From: a filamentous cyanobacterium ESFC-1
Lineage (GTDB): Bacteria > Cyanobacteriota > Cyanobacteriia > Cyanobacteriales > Spirulinaceae
Assembly (NCBI GenBank): GCA_000380225.1
Contig: KB904821.1
Coordinates: 4,584,938 to 4,648,937 of the forward strand
Reading direction: 5' to 3'
DNA: 64,000 nucleotides
Shown here: in pieces, positions 35,717-43,191 of the stretch
Layout: every line of letters starts with the position of its first letter
Numbering within the stretch: position 1 is the stretch's first letter
Notes under the pieces: generated by a model
What the model saw: only the letters and a program-made list of their open reading frames with translations
Database searches by the model: none
What the model was told of the DNA's origin: nothing
Made by a program: the position numbers and the translations under genes

Positions 35717-35759
35717 GCCCTCACCCCAACCCCTCTCCCACGGGAGAGGGACTTATTTT
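35717..35759. terminator. Dispersed repeat D with a strong hairpin
   Basis: Arms CCCTCTCCC (35731-35739) and GGGAGAGGG (35742-35750), followed by ACTTATTTTC on the plus strand. It is a second copy of the repeat at 12858-12900. Any terminator role would be on the plus strand, where no gene ends, so it may be only a mobile repeat. Confidence 0.4.
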
Positions 35760-35856
35760 CTAAGGATGGATATGTTGTCCTGACCGATTTGGCGGTTGCT
35801 ATAACTTAAATCGAGACTGACGACAACCTATTAAGGTCGAGTCCGTGAAGACGGAC

Positions 35857-35990
35857 TTTGCGCTCATTAGCCCCGGATTTCCAATCCGTGGGCGGGTTAA
35901 CGGGACAAACGGTAGATTTCAAACGGATTTGGCATAAAATCGAGGCAGAGCCTCTAATTTAGCGTCCCTTGGTTGAACCAAGGAACGAGA
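35857..35990. repeat. Dispersed repeats F and E, adjacent copies
   Basis: Repeat F (35857-35930): hairpin AGTCCGT-GAAG-ACGGACT, then CGGATT-TCC-AATCCG and GGGCGGGTTAACGGG. Repeat E (35941-35990): GAGGC-AGA-GCCTC, then CCTTGGTTGAACCAAGG. They lie just after the TPR-CHAT stop on the minus strand. The spacer 35639-36002 contains nothing else I can identify. Confidence 0.7.
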
Positions 35991-36002
35991 ATCAAACGAG
36001 AA

Positions 36003-39000
36003 TCAAGCGCCAATCGTACAAAATGCTGCCCAGTAGAAAGGAGACTCAAACCGTTTAGCATTGGGTTTCTTTTTCCAAGCACCAAAAGTCAGTTTTCGTT
36101 TCATTTCCTCCCGTCGTTCTGGCTTGATAACCGGACAATTATCAATCCAGTCTAACAACTCTTGTACCGTGGCTTCTCGCAGCCATTTCTGGCTTTGTTG
36201 GAGTGCCATAACCACGGACAAATCGCGGTTGTGGGAGAGGGATTGATAAAAGTAAATCATCAACAAAGCGGTAGAAATATCGGCAACCGACCAAAGGGTA
36301 CTAACCACATTAGGAGAACCCGCGAGAATGAAGCCACTGGGTAAGCCGATATACTCGTCGCTGGTTGACTTAAAATCGGTGACTCCGGTTTCGCAAGCGG
36401 ACAGGGTGACAAGGCGGCAGTGGGTGAGGTCGAGGCGGAGGATATCCTCTAGGGTGAGGCATTTGTGTAAATCGAGGAGTTTGTTGTCCTTGAGGGGGAG
36501 GTAGCGGGTGGGGTCATTGCTGGGGGGAGGGGGTGTAAATTCGCTTTTGGCGAGGATGAGGGCGGATTTGAGGGCATTTTCAAAGTTGAAGTAGCCGTGA
36601 CAAGAGAAGTGAGCGCAGTGGGCGTTTTTAAGCGAATCTGCGGTGTCTAAATCGGTGGGGTTGGTGGGGTTGGCTTGGACGATGCTGGCTTTTTCGGCTT
36701 GGTCGTGTTTGAGGGTGTGGGCGGGGTCGAATAGGGTTTGGATGGCTTCGACCTCCATATCAGTGAAAAGGAGGTCTTGGGTGGGATTCTGGAGGGCAAA
36801 GAGGCGATTAAAGTCGGGGCGGGGGCGGTTTTGGGCTTGTTGCAGGACTTGGCAGTTGGGGGCGTAGGCGACTCCTTTGGGGAATAGGTCTTGGAGGAAT
36901 TTGCCCTCACCCCCAACCCCTCTCCCACTGGGCGAGGGGAGTGAGATGGGGAGGGCGTGGAGGGGGAACAAATGCAGGAAACGGTGGGGGATGAGGATGA
37001 GTTTTTGGCAGGAGGGGAATTGGGTTTGGAGGTTGTCTAGGATTTCGTCGAGGTGGAGGATGGGGGAGAGGGTGGCGAGGCTTTGGGAAAGGTTTTCTCG
37101 CCATTCGTCGTTGTTAGGACGGAGGTAGTCGCGGAGGTAGGTGTTTCCCCAGTTGATGAGGTTTTGGCGGTCTTCCTCGGAGGATGTCCAGAGGTCGAGG
37201 CTGTGTTGGGTTAGGGTGAAGGTGAGGATTTTATCACCCAGGATGTACCACTCTAGGATGGCGGTTTCGTCATCGAGGAGGGCTTGCATGGCTGAGAAAT
37301 GCAGGGGTTGGTAGGGTTCGAGGTCTTGTTTTTCTTGGCGGAGATGGTTGAGATCGGTGGGGTCGGGGTTGGGGTCTTGTTCGGCTTGGGCGATTTGGTT
37401 TTTGAGGTTTTGGAGTTTTTGGCGGTCTTCTGGGGGGATAATGCCGCCGGGATAGGCGTTGCGGGTGGCGATGAGTTCGACCAGGTTGCGGGCTTTGCTG
37501 CGGTCGGCATATTCAATCGCGGCGGGGTTTCTGCCCAAAGCCAGACAGACTTCCACCATACCCTGATAAACTCGATTCCATTCTTCGTTAAAGTTGCGTT
37601 TGTAGCCTTCGCTATCGTCGCCTATTTCCCCCCGCAGATATTCCACTCGTTCTAGGGCGGTTTGGAAGCTGCTGTAGGCGTTTTCTAGGGCGGTTTGGGT
37701 TTGTTCGGGGCTGTTGTCGGGGAGGCGAGATTGAGCTTGGTACGCGAAGCCTTGGTTGTTGAGTGTTTGTGCTGAGTCGCGGGCTAACCCCAACTCTCGC
37801 CGAATCCCTGCCGCTTCGTTGTACGCCGCGATCGCCTCATCGAGATTCACTGCCGGGTTGATGCCCATTTCGGCTTGGGTGAGGCGGGCATTCCCTAAGT
37901 TATTCAGGGTTTGTGACAAGTCTTTGGTTAATTCCAACTCTCGCCGAATCCCTGCCGCTTCGTCGTAGGCGGCGATCGCCTCATCGAGATTGAATGCCGG
38001 GTTGATGCCCATTTCGGCTTGGGTGAGGCGGGCTACCCCTAAGTTATTCAGGGTTTGTGACAAGTCTTTGGTTAATTCCAACTCTCGCATAATCCCTGCG
38101 GCTTCGTTGTACGCCGCGATCGCCTCATCGAGATTGACTGCCGGGTTGATGCCCATTTCGGCTTGGGTGAGGCGGGCTACCCCTAAGTTATTCAGGGTTT
38201 GTGACAAGTCTTTGGTTAATTCCAACTCTCGCCGAATCCCTGCCGCTTCGTCGTAGGCGGCGATCGCCTCATCGAGATTGAATGCCGGGTTGATGCCCAT
38301 TTCGGCTTGGGTGAGGCGGGCTACCCCTAAGTTATTCAGGGTTTGTGACAAGTCTTTGGTTAATTCCAACTCTCGCATAATCCCTGCGGCTTCGTTGTAC
38401 GCCGCGATCGCCTCATCGAGATTGACGGCGGGGTTGATGCCCATTTCGGCTTGGATGCGGCGGGCTACCCCTAAGTTAGTCAGGGTTTGTGACAAGTCTT
38501 TGGTCAATCCCAACTCTCGCCGAATCTTTGCCGCTTCGTCGTAGGCGGCGATCGCCTCATCGAGATTGACTGCCGGGTTGATACCCATCCCCGCTTGGGT
38601 GAGACGGGCTACCCCTAAGTTATTCAGGATAGAAGACGAGTCTTTAGTCAATTCCAATTCTCGCGTAATCTCTGCCGCTTCGTTGTATGCCGCGATCGCC
38701 CCTTCGAGATTCACTGCCGGGTTGATGCCCATCTCGGCTTGGGTGCGGCGGGCATTCCCTAAGTTAGTCAGAGTTTGTGACAAGTCTTTGGTGAATCCCA
38801 ACTCTCGCCGAATCCCTGCCGCTTCGTTGTACGCCGCGATCGCCCCTTCGAGATTGATTGCCGGGTTGATGCCCATCTGGGCTTGGGTTTGGCGGGCTAA
38901 CCCTAAGTTAGTCAGGGTTTGGGCACGTTTTTCTGGGTTATTTTCCCGTAGGGCTAACACAACCGCATAACCCCCCAAGGCAATGTCTAATACTTCCCCA

Positions 39001-39488
39001 AAGCGACCATAGGGAAATTCTTGAATACTGGTACAGGTATTTTGTACTAAACCCGCGATGGCTTCGGCTTCGTCGGGGTTTTCAGCCAGGAAATCCTGCA
39101 CCCATTGGGTAATGGTATCCGCCAAAGCGGGGACAAGCAGGGTCATATTTTGCCGCATCACCTCATGGACTGCTGCGGCATTCCCCCCGCTTTCTAACTC
39201 CGTTTTAACCAGTTGTCCCCAAAACTGAGTTAAGGCCTGTTGCGAATTGGTTTCTGTTCCCTGACTCCTTAAAAATTCCCCCAACTGCTGCGCCACATTT
39301 CCCACAAACCCCGCCTCGTCCGCTTGTCCAGCTTCGCGCATCTGCGCCGCCACTTGCTGACACACCTGCACAAATCCCTCATCGACCAATTCCAGATTAC
39401 GGCTGAGAACGTTGTTTTCTTCACCACTCGGACAGGTGAGGAGTTCTTGAATCAGACTGAGATAAGCTTGGATGCGTTGTTCGTTCAT
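36003..39488 (-). CDS. TPR-CHAT protein (caspase-like protease)
   Basis: 1161 residues. Residues 1-185 are helical. From about 189 to 572 there are eight near-identical 48-residue TPR-type units (SQTLNNLGVARLTQAEMGIN type), then one degenerate unit. A coiled segment (about 690-760) leads to the CHAT domain. Catalytic residues are in place: His964 in HFSCHGYF and Cys1032 in LSACETG, followed by GLPSGFILAGSPNVVSTLW. CHAT domains are caspase-like proteases, often effectors of cell death or defence in bacteria, with TPR arrays as sensor or adaptor. Residues about 848-862 (SPSGRGVGGEGK) are encoded by a dispersed repeat. The gene's first 37 codons and leader are copied at 40296-40505. Confidence 0.9.
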   Translation of the reverse strand: MNEQRIQAYLSLIQELLTCPSGEENNVLSRNLELVDEGFVQVCQQVAAQMREAGQADEAGFVGNVAQQLGEFLRSQGTETNSQQALTQFWGQLVKTELESGGNAAAVHEVMRQNMTLLVPALADTITQWVQDFLAENPDEAEAIAGLVQNTCTSIQEFPYGRFGEVLDIALGGYAVVLALRENNPEKRAQTLTNLGLARQTQAQMGINPAINLEGAIAAYNEAAGIRRELGFTKDLSQTLTNLGNARRTQAEMGINPAVNLEGAIAAYNEAAEITRELELTKDSSSILNNLGVARLTQAGMGINPAVNLDEAIAAYDEAAKIRRELGLTKDLSQTLTNLGVARRIQAEMGINPAVNLDEAIAAYNEAAGIMRELELTKDLSQTLNNLGVARLTQAEMGINPAFNLDEAIAAYDEAAGIRRELELTKDLSQTLNNLGVARLTQAEMGINPAVNLDEAIAAYNEAAGIMRELELTKDLSQTLNNLGVARLTQAEMGINPAFNLDEAIAAYDEAAGIRRELELTKDLSQTLNNLGNARLTQAEMGINPAVNLDEAIAAYNEAAGIRRELGLARDSAQTLNNQGFAYQAQSRLPDNSPEQTQTALENAYSSFQTALERVEYLRGEIGDDSEGYKRNFNEEWNRVYQGMVEVCLALGRNPAAIEYADRSKARNLVELIATRNAYPGGIIPPEDRQKLQNLKNQIAQAEQDPNPDPTDLNHLRQEKQDLEPYQPLHFSAMQALLDDETAILEWYILGDKILTFTLTQHSLDLWTSSEEDRQNLINWGNTYLRDYLRPNNDEWRENLSQSLATLSPILHLDEILDNLQTQFPSCQKLILIPHRFLHLFPLHALPISLPSPSGRGVGGEGKFLQDLFPKGVAYAPNCQVLQQAQNRPRPDFNRLFALQNPTQDLLFTDMEVEAIQTLFDPAHTLKHDQAEKASIVQANPTNPTDLDTADSLKNAHCAHFSCHGYFNFENALKSALILAKSEFTPPPPSNDPTRYLPLKDNKLLDLHKCLTLEDILRLDLTHCRLVTLSACETGVTDFKSTSDEYIGLPSGFILAGSPNVVSTLWSVADISTALLMIYFYQSLSHNRDLSVVMALQQSQKWLREATVQELLDWIDNCPVIKPERREEMKRKLTFGAWKKKPNAKRFESPFYWAAFCTIGA
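36903..36945. repeat. Dispersed repeat D inserted in frame in the CHAT gene
   Basis: CCCTCACCCCCAACCCCTCT begins the repeat on the plus strand, the same element as 12858-12900 and 35717-35759. In the CHAT gene it is read without a stop and gives a Gly-Ser-rich peptide between LPIS and FLQDLF. The neighbouring protein sequence on both sides is normal CHAT. Confidence 0.75.
37773..38924. repeat. Eight 144-bp tandem repeats encoding the TPR units
   Basis: Period 144 bases exactly, visible as GATGCCCAT or ATACCCAT every 144 bases from 37861 to about 38869. Units are nearly identical in DNA, including synonymous sites. A 288-base period is superimposed: 37990-38256 and 38278-38544 match almost throughout, indicating a recent duplication of a two-unit block. 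Confidence 0.92.
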
Positions 39489-39575
39489 GGAGAGAAAGAG
39501 ACGAGGAACTATTCTCTCAGTTTTAGCGCAACATCCCTTGGAAGTAAGGGGGTTTTTTCTTAAATCTTGGTGAAG
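39489..39575. repeat. Duplicated leader of the CHAT gene, copy 1
   Basis: Matches 40419-40505 with few differences (GGAGAGAAAGAGA, ACTATTCTCTCAGTTTTAGC, GAAGTAAGGGGG, CTTAAATCTTGGTGAAG). It contains the presumed promoter of the TPR-CHAT gene. The offset between copies is 930 bases. Confidence 0.85.
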
Positions 39576-39635
39576 GAATCGAGATGCTGTCAGAAACCCC
39601 GTTTCTTGTCTTGTGTAAACCGAGAAACCGCCTTC

Positions 39636-39830
39636 CTAAAGATTTCTGATTTTCTTTAACTCCTGCAAAAACTCCTCCCGCACCACCGACCCTAACGCCT
39701 CGCGCCGTTCCTGGGTATAATCTCCTTGACCCCAACCCATTTGTTGCAAAAAGCGAATCGCATCAGACTGTCCCAAATGATTAACTAAAATCTGATAGCC
39801 TTTTTCTCTTAACTCTAGTGCGTTCATCAT
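39636..39830 (-). CDS. Small protein paired with the PIN nuclease, putative antitoxin
   Basis: 64 residues from ATG 39830, or 63 from the next ATG (MNALELREKGYQILVNHLGQ). AAGGAG precedes the starts, at 6 bases from the first ATG, so this start is well supported. Helical, with a WGQGDYTQERREAL segment and a basic end. It starts 13 bases after the PIN gene stop on the same strand, and small genes beside PIN genes are typically antitoxins; that role is inferred from position. Confidence 0.65.
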   Translation of the reverse strand: MMNALELREKGYQILVNHLGQSDAIRFLQQMGWGQGDYTQERREALGSVVREEFLQELKKIRNL

Positions 39831-39843
39831 CAACGACTCCTTT

Positions 39844-40296
39844 TTACTGCTCCCGTAAAACCTCAATCAGCCACACCACCGGATTATTAGTAGCCACATT
39901 TAATTGTAGTTCATGCCTGCGAGCCGTCTTGAGCAGGCGATCGTCCGTAGAAAGAAAAATATCCGCCCCAGATGCTTCTGCACAAGCCAGATGAAAGGAA
40001 TCGAAAAGCCCAAATCCCAACCTTTCCAGTTGTTGTGAACGTTCCTCAACTGCTTCATTAATTTCCTGCATTCGTGTTGCTAATACCAAGAGATTAAGGA
40101 TGCTAGTTTTTTTCTCCAGATTCCGCATTTTTTCCAATTCCACTAGAATTGCTTCACTAGAAATCAGTTGCCATTCTCCCGTGCGAACCCGTTCCAGAAT
40201 ACTTAAAACTGAGTCTCCCTCTAGCCGAACCCGCTCCTGCATCCAGTCATCAAAGGGGCGATTGAGACAACAGACATCTAAATATACAGCAACCAT
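39844..40296 (-). CDS. PIN-domain nuclease, VapC-like toxin
   Basis: 150 residues from ATG 40296 (MVAVYLDVCCLNRPFDDWMQ). PIN acidic residues are in YLDVCCLNRPFDD (first Asp at about 6), the ISSEAILVELEKMR Glu, and LFDSFHLACAEASGADIFLSTDD (the second and third acidic pair). VapC-type enzymes cleave RNA. The ATG overlaps by one base the TGA of a truncated copy of the CHAT gene start (TGATG), so its translation may be coupled to that fragment. A small partner gene follows. An in-frame GTG lies 12 bases upstream, at 40308. Confidence 0.85.
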   Translation of the reverse strand: MVAVYLDVCCLNRPFDDWMQERVRLEGDSVLSILERVRTGEWQLISSEAILVELEKMRNLEKKTSILNLLVLATRMQEINEAVEERSQQLERLGFGLFDSFHLACAEASGADIFLSTDDRLLKTARRHELQLNVATNNPVVWLIEVLREQ

Positions 40297-40418
40297 CACG
40301 CCTCCCACAACTGCGCCGCCACCTGTTGATACGCCTGTACCAACCCCTCCTCACCTGTTCGAGTGGCGGGGAGGGGTTGAATGAGACTGAGATAAGCTTC
40401 GATGCGTTGTTCGTTCAT
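40296..40418 (-). pseudogene. Truncated copy of the TPR-CHAT gene start
   Basis: 40 codons, MNEQRIEAYLSLIQPLPATR then EEGLVQAYQQVAAQLWEA and stop. The intact gene reads MNEQRIQAYLSLIQELL... and then FVQVCQQVAAQMREAG, with a longer middle. The upstream 87 bases are also copied (40419-40505). The TGA overlaps the PIN ATG by one base, so the fragment may now act as a leader ORF for the PIN gene. Whether the peptide has any function is unknown. Confidence 0.8.
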
Positions 40419-40505
40419 GGAGAGAAAGAGAGGAGGAACTATTCTCTCAGTTTTAGCGCAAAGCCCCTCTGAAGTAAGGGGGTTTTTGCTTAAATCTTGG
40501 TGAAG
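40419..40505. repeat. Duplicated leader of the CHAT gene, copy 2
   Basis: Counterpart of 39489-39575. It presumably carries a promoter that now drives the truncated fragment, the PIN nuclease and its partner on the minus strand. Confidence 0.8.
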
Positions 40506-40583
40506 AATAGGGCGAATTTGTAGATTGCTGTCGAGAGGTTTTAGTCCCCTAACCACCCTATCCTGTAAATTATTTTGTCTAAT

Positions 40584-40919
40584 TTATGGGGTAGGAATGA
40601 CTTTTTTTAGTTCTAAAATTAAAGTGGGCAAACTCTTGATGGCGGTATCCCAAACCACATCGAGGTCAATTCCATCATATTCGTGTACGAGTCGATTTCT
40701 CATCCCATTAATGGCTGACCAAGGAATGGTAGTCAAGCGATTGCGAGTCGGTTCAGATATCCGTTTTGCCGCTTCACCAATGATTAAAAATCTCCGAATC
40801 ACCGCATCTTGTAGTTGTAAATCAGTCACTAAATCTTCAGGCGATCGCCCAGAAATATATCCCATCACGATTTCGGCGGATTGCAACATATCAAGTAATG
40901 ATTGAACATCCCGTTCCAT
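40584..40919 (-). CDS. hepT: HEPN toxin of a HepT-MntA pair
   Basis: 111 residues (MERDVQSLLDMLQSAEIVMG), the size of HepT (DUF86). The RX4HXY motif is RNRLVHEY at about residues 72-79: Arg and His are the RNase residues and the Tyr is the position that MntA modifies with AMP in the studied systems. HEPN toxins cut RNA. The start overlaps the nucleotidyltransferase gene by 29 bases. No IS or phage gene is adjacent. Confidence 0.9.
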   Translation of the reverse strand: MERDVQSLLDMLQSAEIVMGYISGRSPEDLVTDLQLQDAVIRRFLIIGEAAKRISEPTRNRLTTIPWSAINGMRNRLVHEYDGIDLDVVWDTAIKSLPTLILELKKVIPTP

Positions 40920-41223
40920 AAATTACCTGTGCAGAAGATAGAATAGCTTGGCGACGCAGATAGTTCCGACTGGTTTCAATTCCCTTCCGAGTGATTAAAT
41001 CCACATCTCTTTGAAAGAGTTGTTTGAGTTCTTCTTCCATTTCAGCTAAATCAAAAAAAGTAGGATGCGCTTCAGGATGAAATTGTACCATCACATCAAC
41101 ATCACTATTGCCATTAAAATCCTCCCGCAGAATCGAGCCGAATAAGGCAAACTCTGTGACATTCCACTTTTGGCAAAATTCAGCAATTTTTTCCATCGGC
41201 AGTGCGATCGCTGTCTCGGTCAT
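40891..41223 (-). CDS. mntA: MNT-type nucleotidyltransferase antitoxin
   Basis: 110 residues. The minimal nucleotidyltransferase motif is FALFGSILREDFNGNSDVDVMV: GS followed by DxD (about 28-45). MntA antitoxins silence HepT by adding AMP units to its tyrosine. Gene order (antitoxin then toxin, 29-base overlap) is the standard one for this module. The MEKIAEFCQKW segment at residue 10 is an alternative start, but the ATG at 41223 is kept. Confidence 0.9.
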   Translation of the reverse strand: MTETAIALPMEKIAEFCQKWNVTEFALFGSILREDFNGNSDVDVMVQFHPEAHPTFFDLAEMEEELKQLFQRDVDLITRKGIETSRNYLRRQAILSSAQVIYGTGCSIIT

Positions 41224-41287
41224 GTTAACCTTAACCTCTAGTTCGCCTCAGTCTATATTGTTGCGTGAGTTATTGTAATTATTTTAT

Positions 41288-41336
41288 CGAGGCAGAACCT
41301 CGTTGTTTCGTTCCTAGGTTATACCAAAGAACGAAC
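41288..41336. repeat. Dispersed repeat E, copy 3
   Basis: CGAGGCAGAACCTCG, then CGTTCCTAGG...CCAAAGAACG, similar to 35941-35990 and 8850-8896. It lies between the mntA start and the DUF2157 gene. Confidence 0.6.
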
Positions 41337-41401
41337 GGGAATAATCTAAAAGCATTGGCATTTCGCTATACTTGGATACTGCCCTACAGATCGCACTCCT
41401 C

Positions 41402-42787
41402 ATGGTTTCCGAGAAATTTCGCCAGCAGTTGCGAACCGAAGTCCAACAATGGCACGACGAAGGCTTGATTGACAATCGCCTGTATGAAGGCTTGATGCAG
41501 CGCTATCGCCTACACGATCTGGAAAATAGCGCTAGAAGTCGCTTTATCTTGATTTTGTTTGGCTTGGGCTGTATTTTGGTCGGTTTAGCGGCGATTACTT
41601 TGGTGTCAGCGAATTGGCAAGGTTGGTCTGTGGTGGTGCGAACAACTATCCTGGTGAGTGTTTTCTTGATTGTGAATAGCCTGGGTTTTTATCTGTGGCA
41701 ACAGGCAGGGGATTCTTGGCAGCATCGCGCGGGACAGGGTTTACTGTTGTTGGGGGTGTTGGTTTTAGGGGCGAATTTGGGGCTGATGTCCCAGATGTTT
41801 CACCAAAGCGGCGAACTTTACCAGTTATTGCTGGTTTGGGCGTTGGGGGCGCTGGTGATGGCGTATGGCCTCAAATTGGCGTTTCTGGGGGTGTTTGCGG
41901 CAATTATTGGCGGCTGGGGCTATGTTTTTGGCATCCCTTATATTTACAATCCGGGGCCGTTGACGGGGTATCAGTTGGCGTTACAGCATTTCCCTATTCT
42001 TACCTTGATTTTCGCGATCCCTTTGGCATATTGGTGTCGATCGCGTTGGTTGTATGGTTTAGGAATTTGGATCGCAACGATCGCCCTAGAAGTGAATTTA
42101 ATTTTTCTGGCGATTAAGCTGTTTGATGCGGGGGTGGCAAGTTCTGCTACGATTATCGCGATCGCGACAACTTTAGCCCCGGCTTTACTCTGGGCGTATC
42201 GTTATCACCCCCGGCCAAAATTAAACTCAATTAATCAAAAGTCAGCGATTTTGTTTATCAGCGTAGTATTTTACCTGTTTTCCTTTCGCTGGTTTTGGTA
42301 TTCACCCCCTAATCCTGGCATCGAACCGATGACACTACAAGATTGGTGGGTGGTGATGGACGCGATCGCGCTGATTGGAGTCGCGTTATATTATTGGTGG
42401 CGGCTCGGTTGGCAACCGGGACAGATGTGGAAACTGGATTTCGCTAGTGTTGCCTTGGGTTTAGCCCTGATTGCTACGACGGGAATTGTGTGGTGGCATA
42501 ATCGTTTTGAGGCGTTAGGCGCGATCGCGGTTGTGACGTTTAATTGCTTTTTAATCTTGTTAGCCTTGGGACTGATTCGCTACGCTTTAATTGCAGGGAC
42601 GAGACAGGGTTTTTGGTGGGGAATGTTGTTGATTGTGGCTCAAATCCTCTCGCGGATGTTGGAGTACAATACAGGACTGTTGCTCAAAGCTGCTGTGTTG
42701 TTTGCTTGTGGGGCAGGCGCGATCGCGGCGGGTTTTTGGTTTGAACGCTATTTGCGATCGTATCAAGCTAATATTTCTGAAAGTTAG
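41402..42787 (+). CDS. DUF2157-type polytopic membrane protein
   Basis: 461 residues from ATG 41402 (MVSEKFRQQLRTEVQQWHDE). The soluble N-terminus (about 1-45) is followed by about 12 hydrophobic segments, beginning SRFILILFGLGCILVGLAAI and ending LLKAAVLFACGAGAIAAGFW. The N-terminal helix WHDEGLIDNRLYEGLMQRYR is typical of DUF2157. Function is unknown. A TTG at 41372 is in frame upstream. It is followed by a heptamer array and shares no operon. Confidence 0.85.
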   Translation: MVSEKFRQQLRTEVQQWHDEGLIDNRLYEGLMQRYRLHDLENSARSRFILILFGLGCILVGLAAITLVSANWQGWSVVVRTTILVSVFLIVNSLGFYLWQQAGDSWQHRAGQGLLLLGVLVLGANLGLMSQMFHQSGELYQLLLVWALGALVMAYGLKLAFLGVFAAIIGGWGYVFGIPYIYNPGPLTGYQLALQHFPILTLIFAIPLAYWCRSRWLYGLGIWIATIALEVNLIFLAIKLFDAGVASSATIIAIATTLAPALLWAYRYHPRPKLNSINQKSAILFISVVFYLFSFRWFWYSPPNPGIEPMTLQDWWVVMDAIALIGVALYYWWRLGWQPGQMWKLDFASVALGLALIATTGIVWWHNRFEALGAIAVVTFNCFLILLALGLIRYALIAGTRQGFWWGMLLIVAQILSRMLEYNTGLLLKAAVLFACGAGAIAAGFWFERYLRSYQANISES

Positions 42788-42792
42788 ATTTG

Positions 42793-42925
42793 TTGTTGGT
42801 TGTTGGTTGTTGGTTGTTGGTTGTTGGTTGTTGGTTGTTGGTTGTTGGTTGTTGGTTGTTGGTTGTTGGTTGTTGGTTGTTGGTTATTGGTTATTAGTTA
42901 TTGGTTATTGGTTGTTGGTTATTGG
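42793..42925. repeat. TTGTTGG/TTATTGG heptamer array, 19 units
   Basis: 133 bases of the same unit as 20928-21270, directly after the DUF2157 stop. Near the distal end TTATTGG units and one TTATTAG predominate. Confidence 0.95.
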
Positions 42926-43191
42926 TGATGAATATTAATCCAACGAGTAGGGGTGAGGTTTCCTTGCCCAATTTCAGTTATTGGGGATTCAGTACTATAG
43001 TCAATCCTCATAAAAACCAGCAGCCCGCCCACAGATTAAAATCTGGGGCTAACGAGGGCAAAGTCCGTTTTCACGGATTCAGATAATTAAGCGCGAATGT
43101 AGGGAACTTAATTGTAATAACTATAACAACAAACAACAAACAACAAAAAGCTAGTCAATCCTCGGAAAAACGTTATCCTTAACGATAAAAA
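42926..43191. other. Spacer with repeat F and CAAACAA heptamers before the desulfurase
   Basis: Repeat F in reverse orientation lies at 43021-43085 (CAGCCCGCCCACAG, ATCTGGGGCTAA, CAAAGTCCG, TCACGGATT). CAAACAA heptamers, the complement of TTGTTTG, lie at about 43127-43146. No gene is seen. Confidence 0.65.

Noticed and set aside
37773-38924. CRISPR or phage-type array
   Set aside because: The period of 144 bases is in frame in an open gene and encodes protein repeats.
37756-38970. Several plus-strand frames opposite the TPR array
   Set aside because: They are mirror reading of a 144-base repeat whose minus strand encodes a clear TPR protein; repeats in a multiple of three keep the other strand open too.
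40584-41223. A type IV or VapBC-type toxin-antitoxin system
   Set aside because: The domains are HEPN and minimal nucleotidyltransferase, so the HepT-MntA class is the right one.
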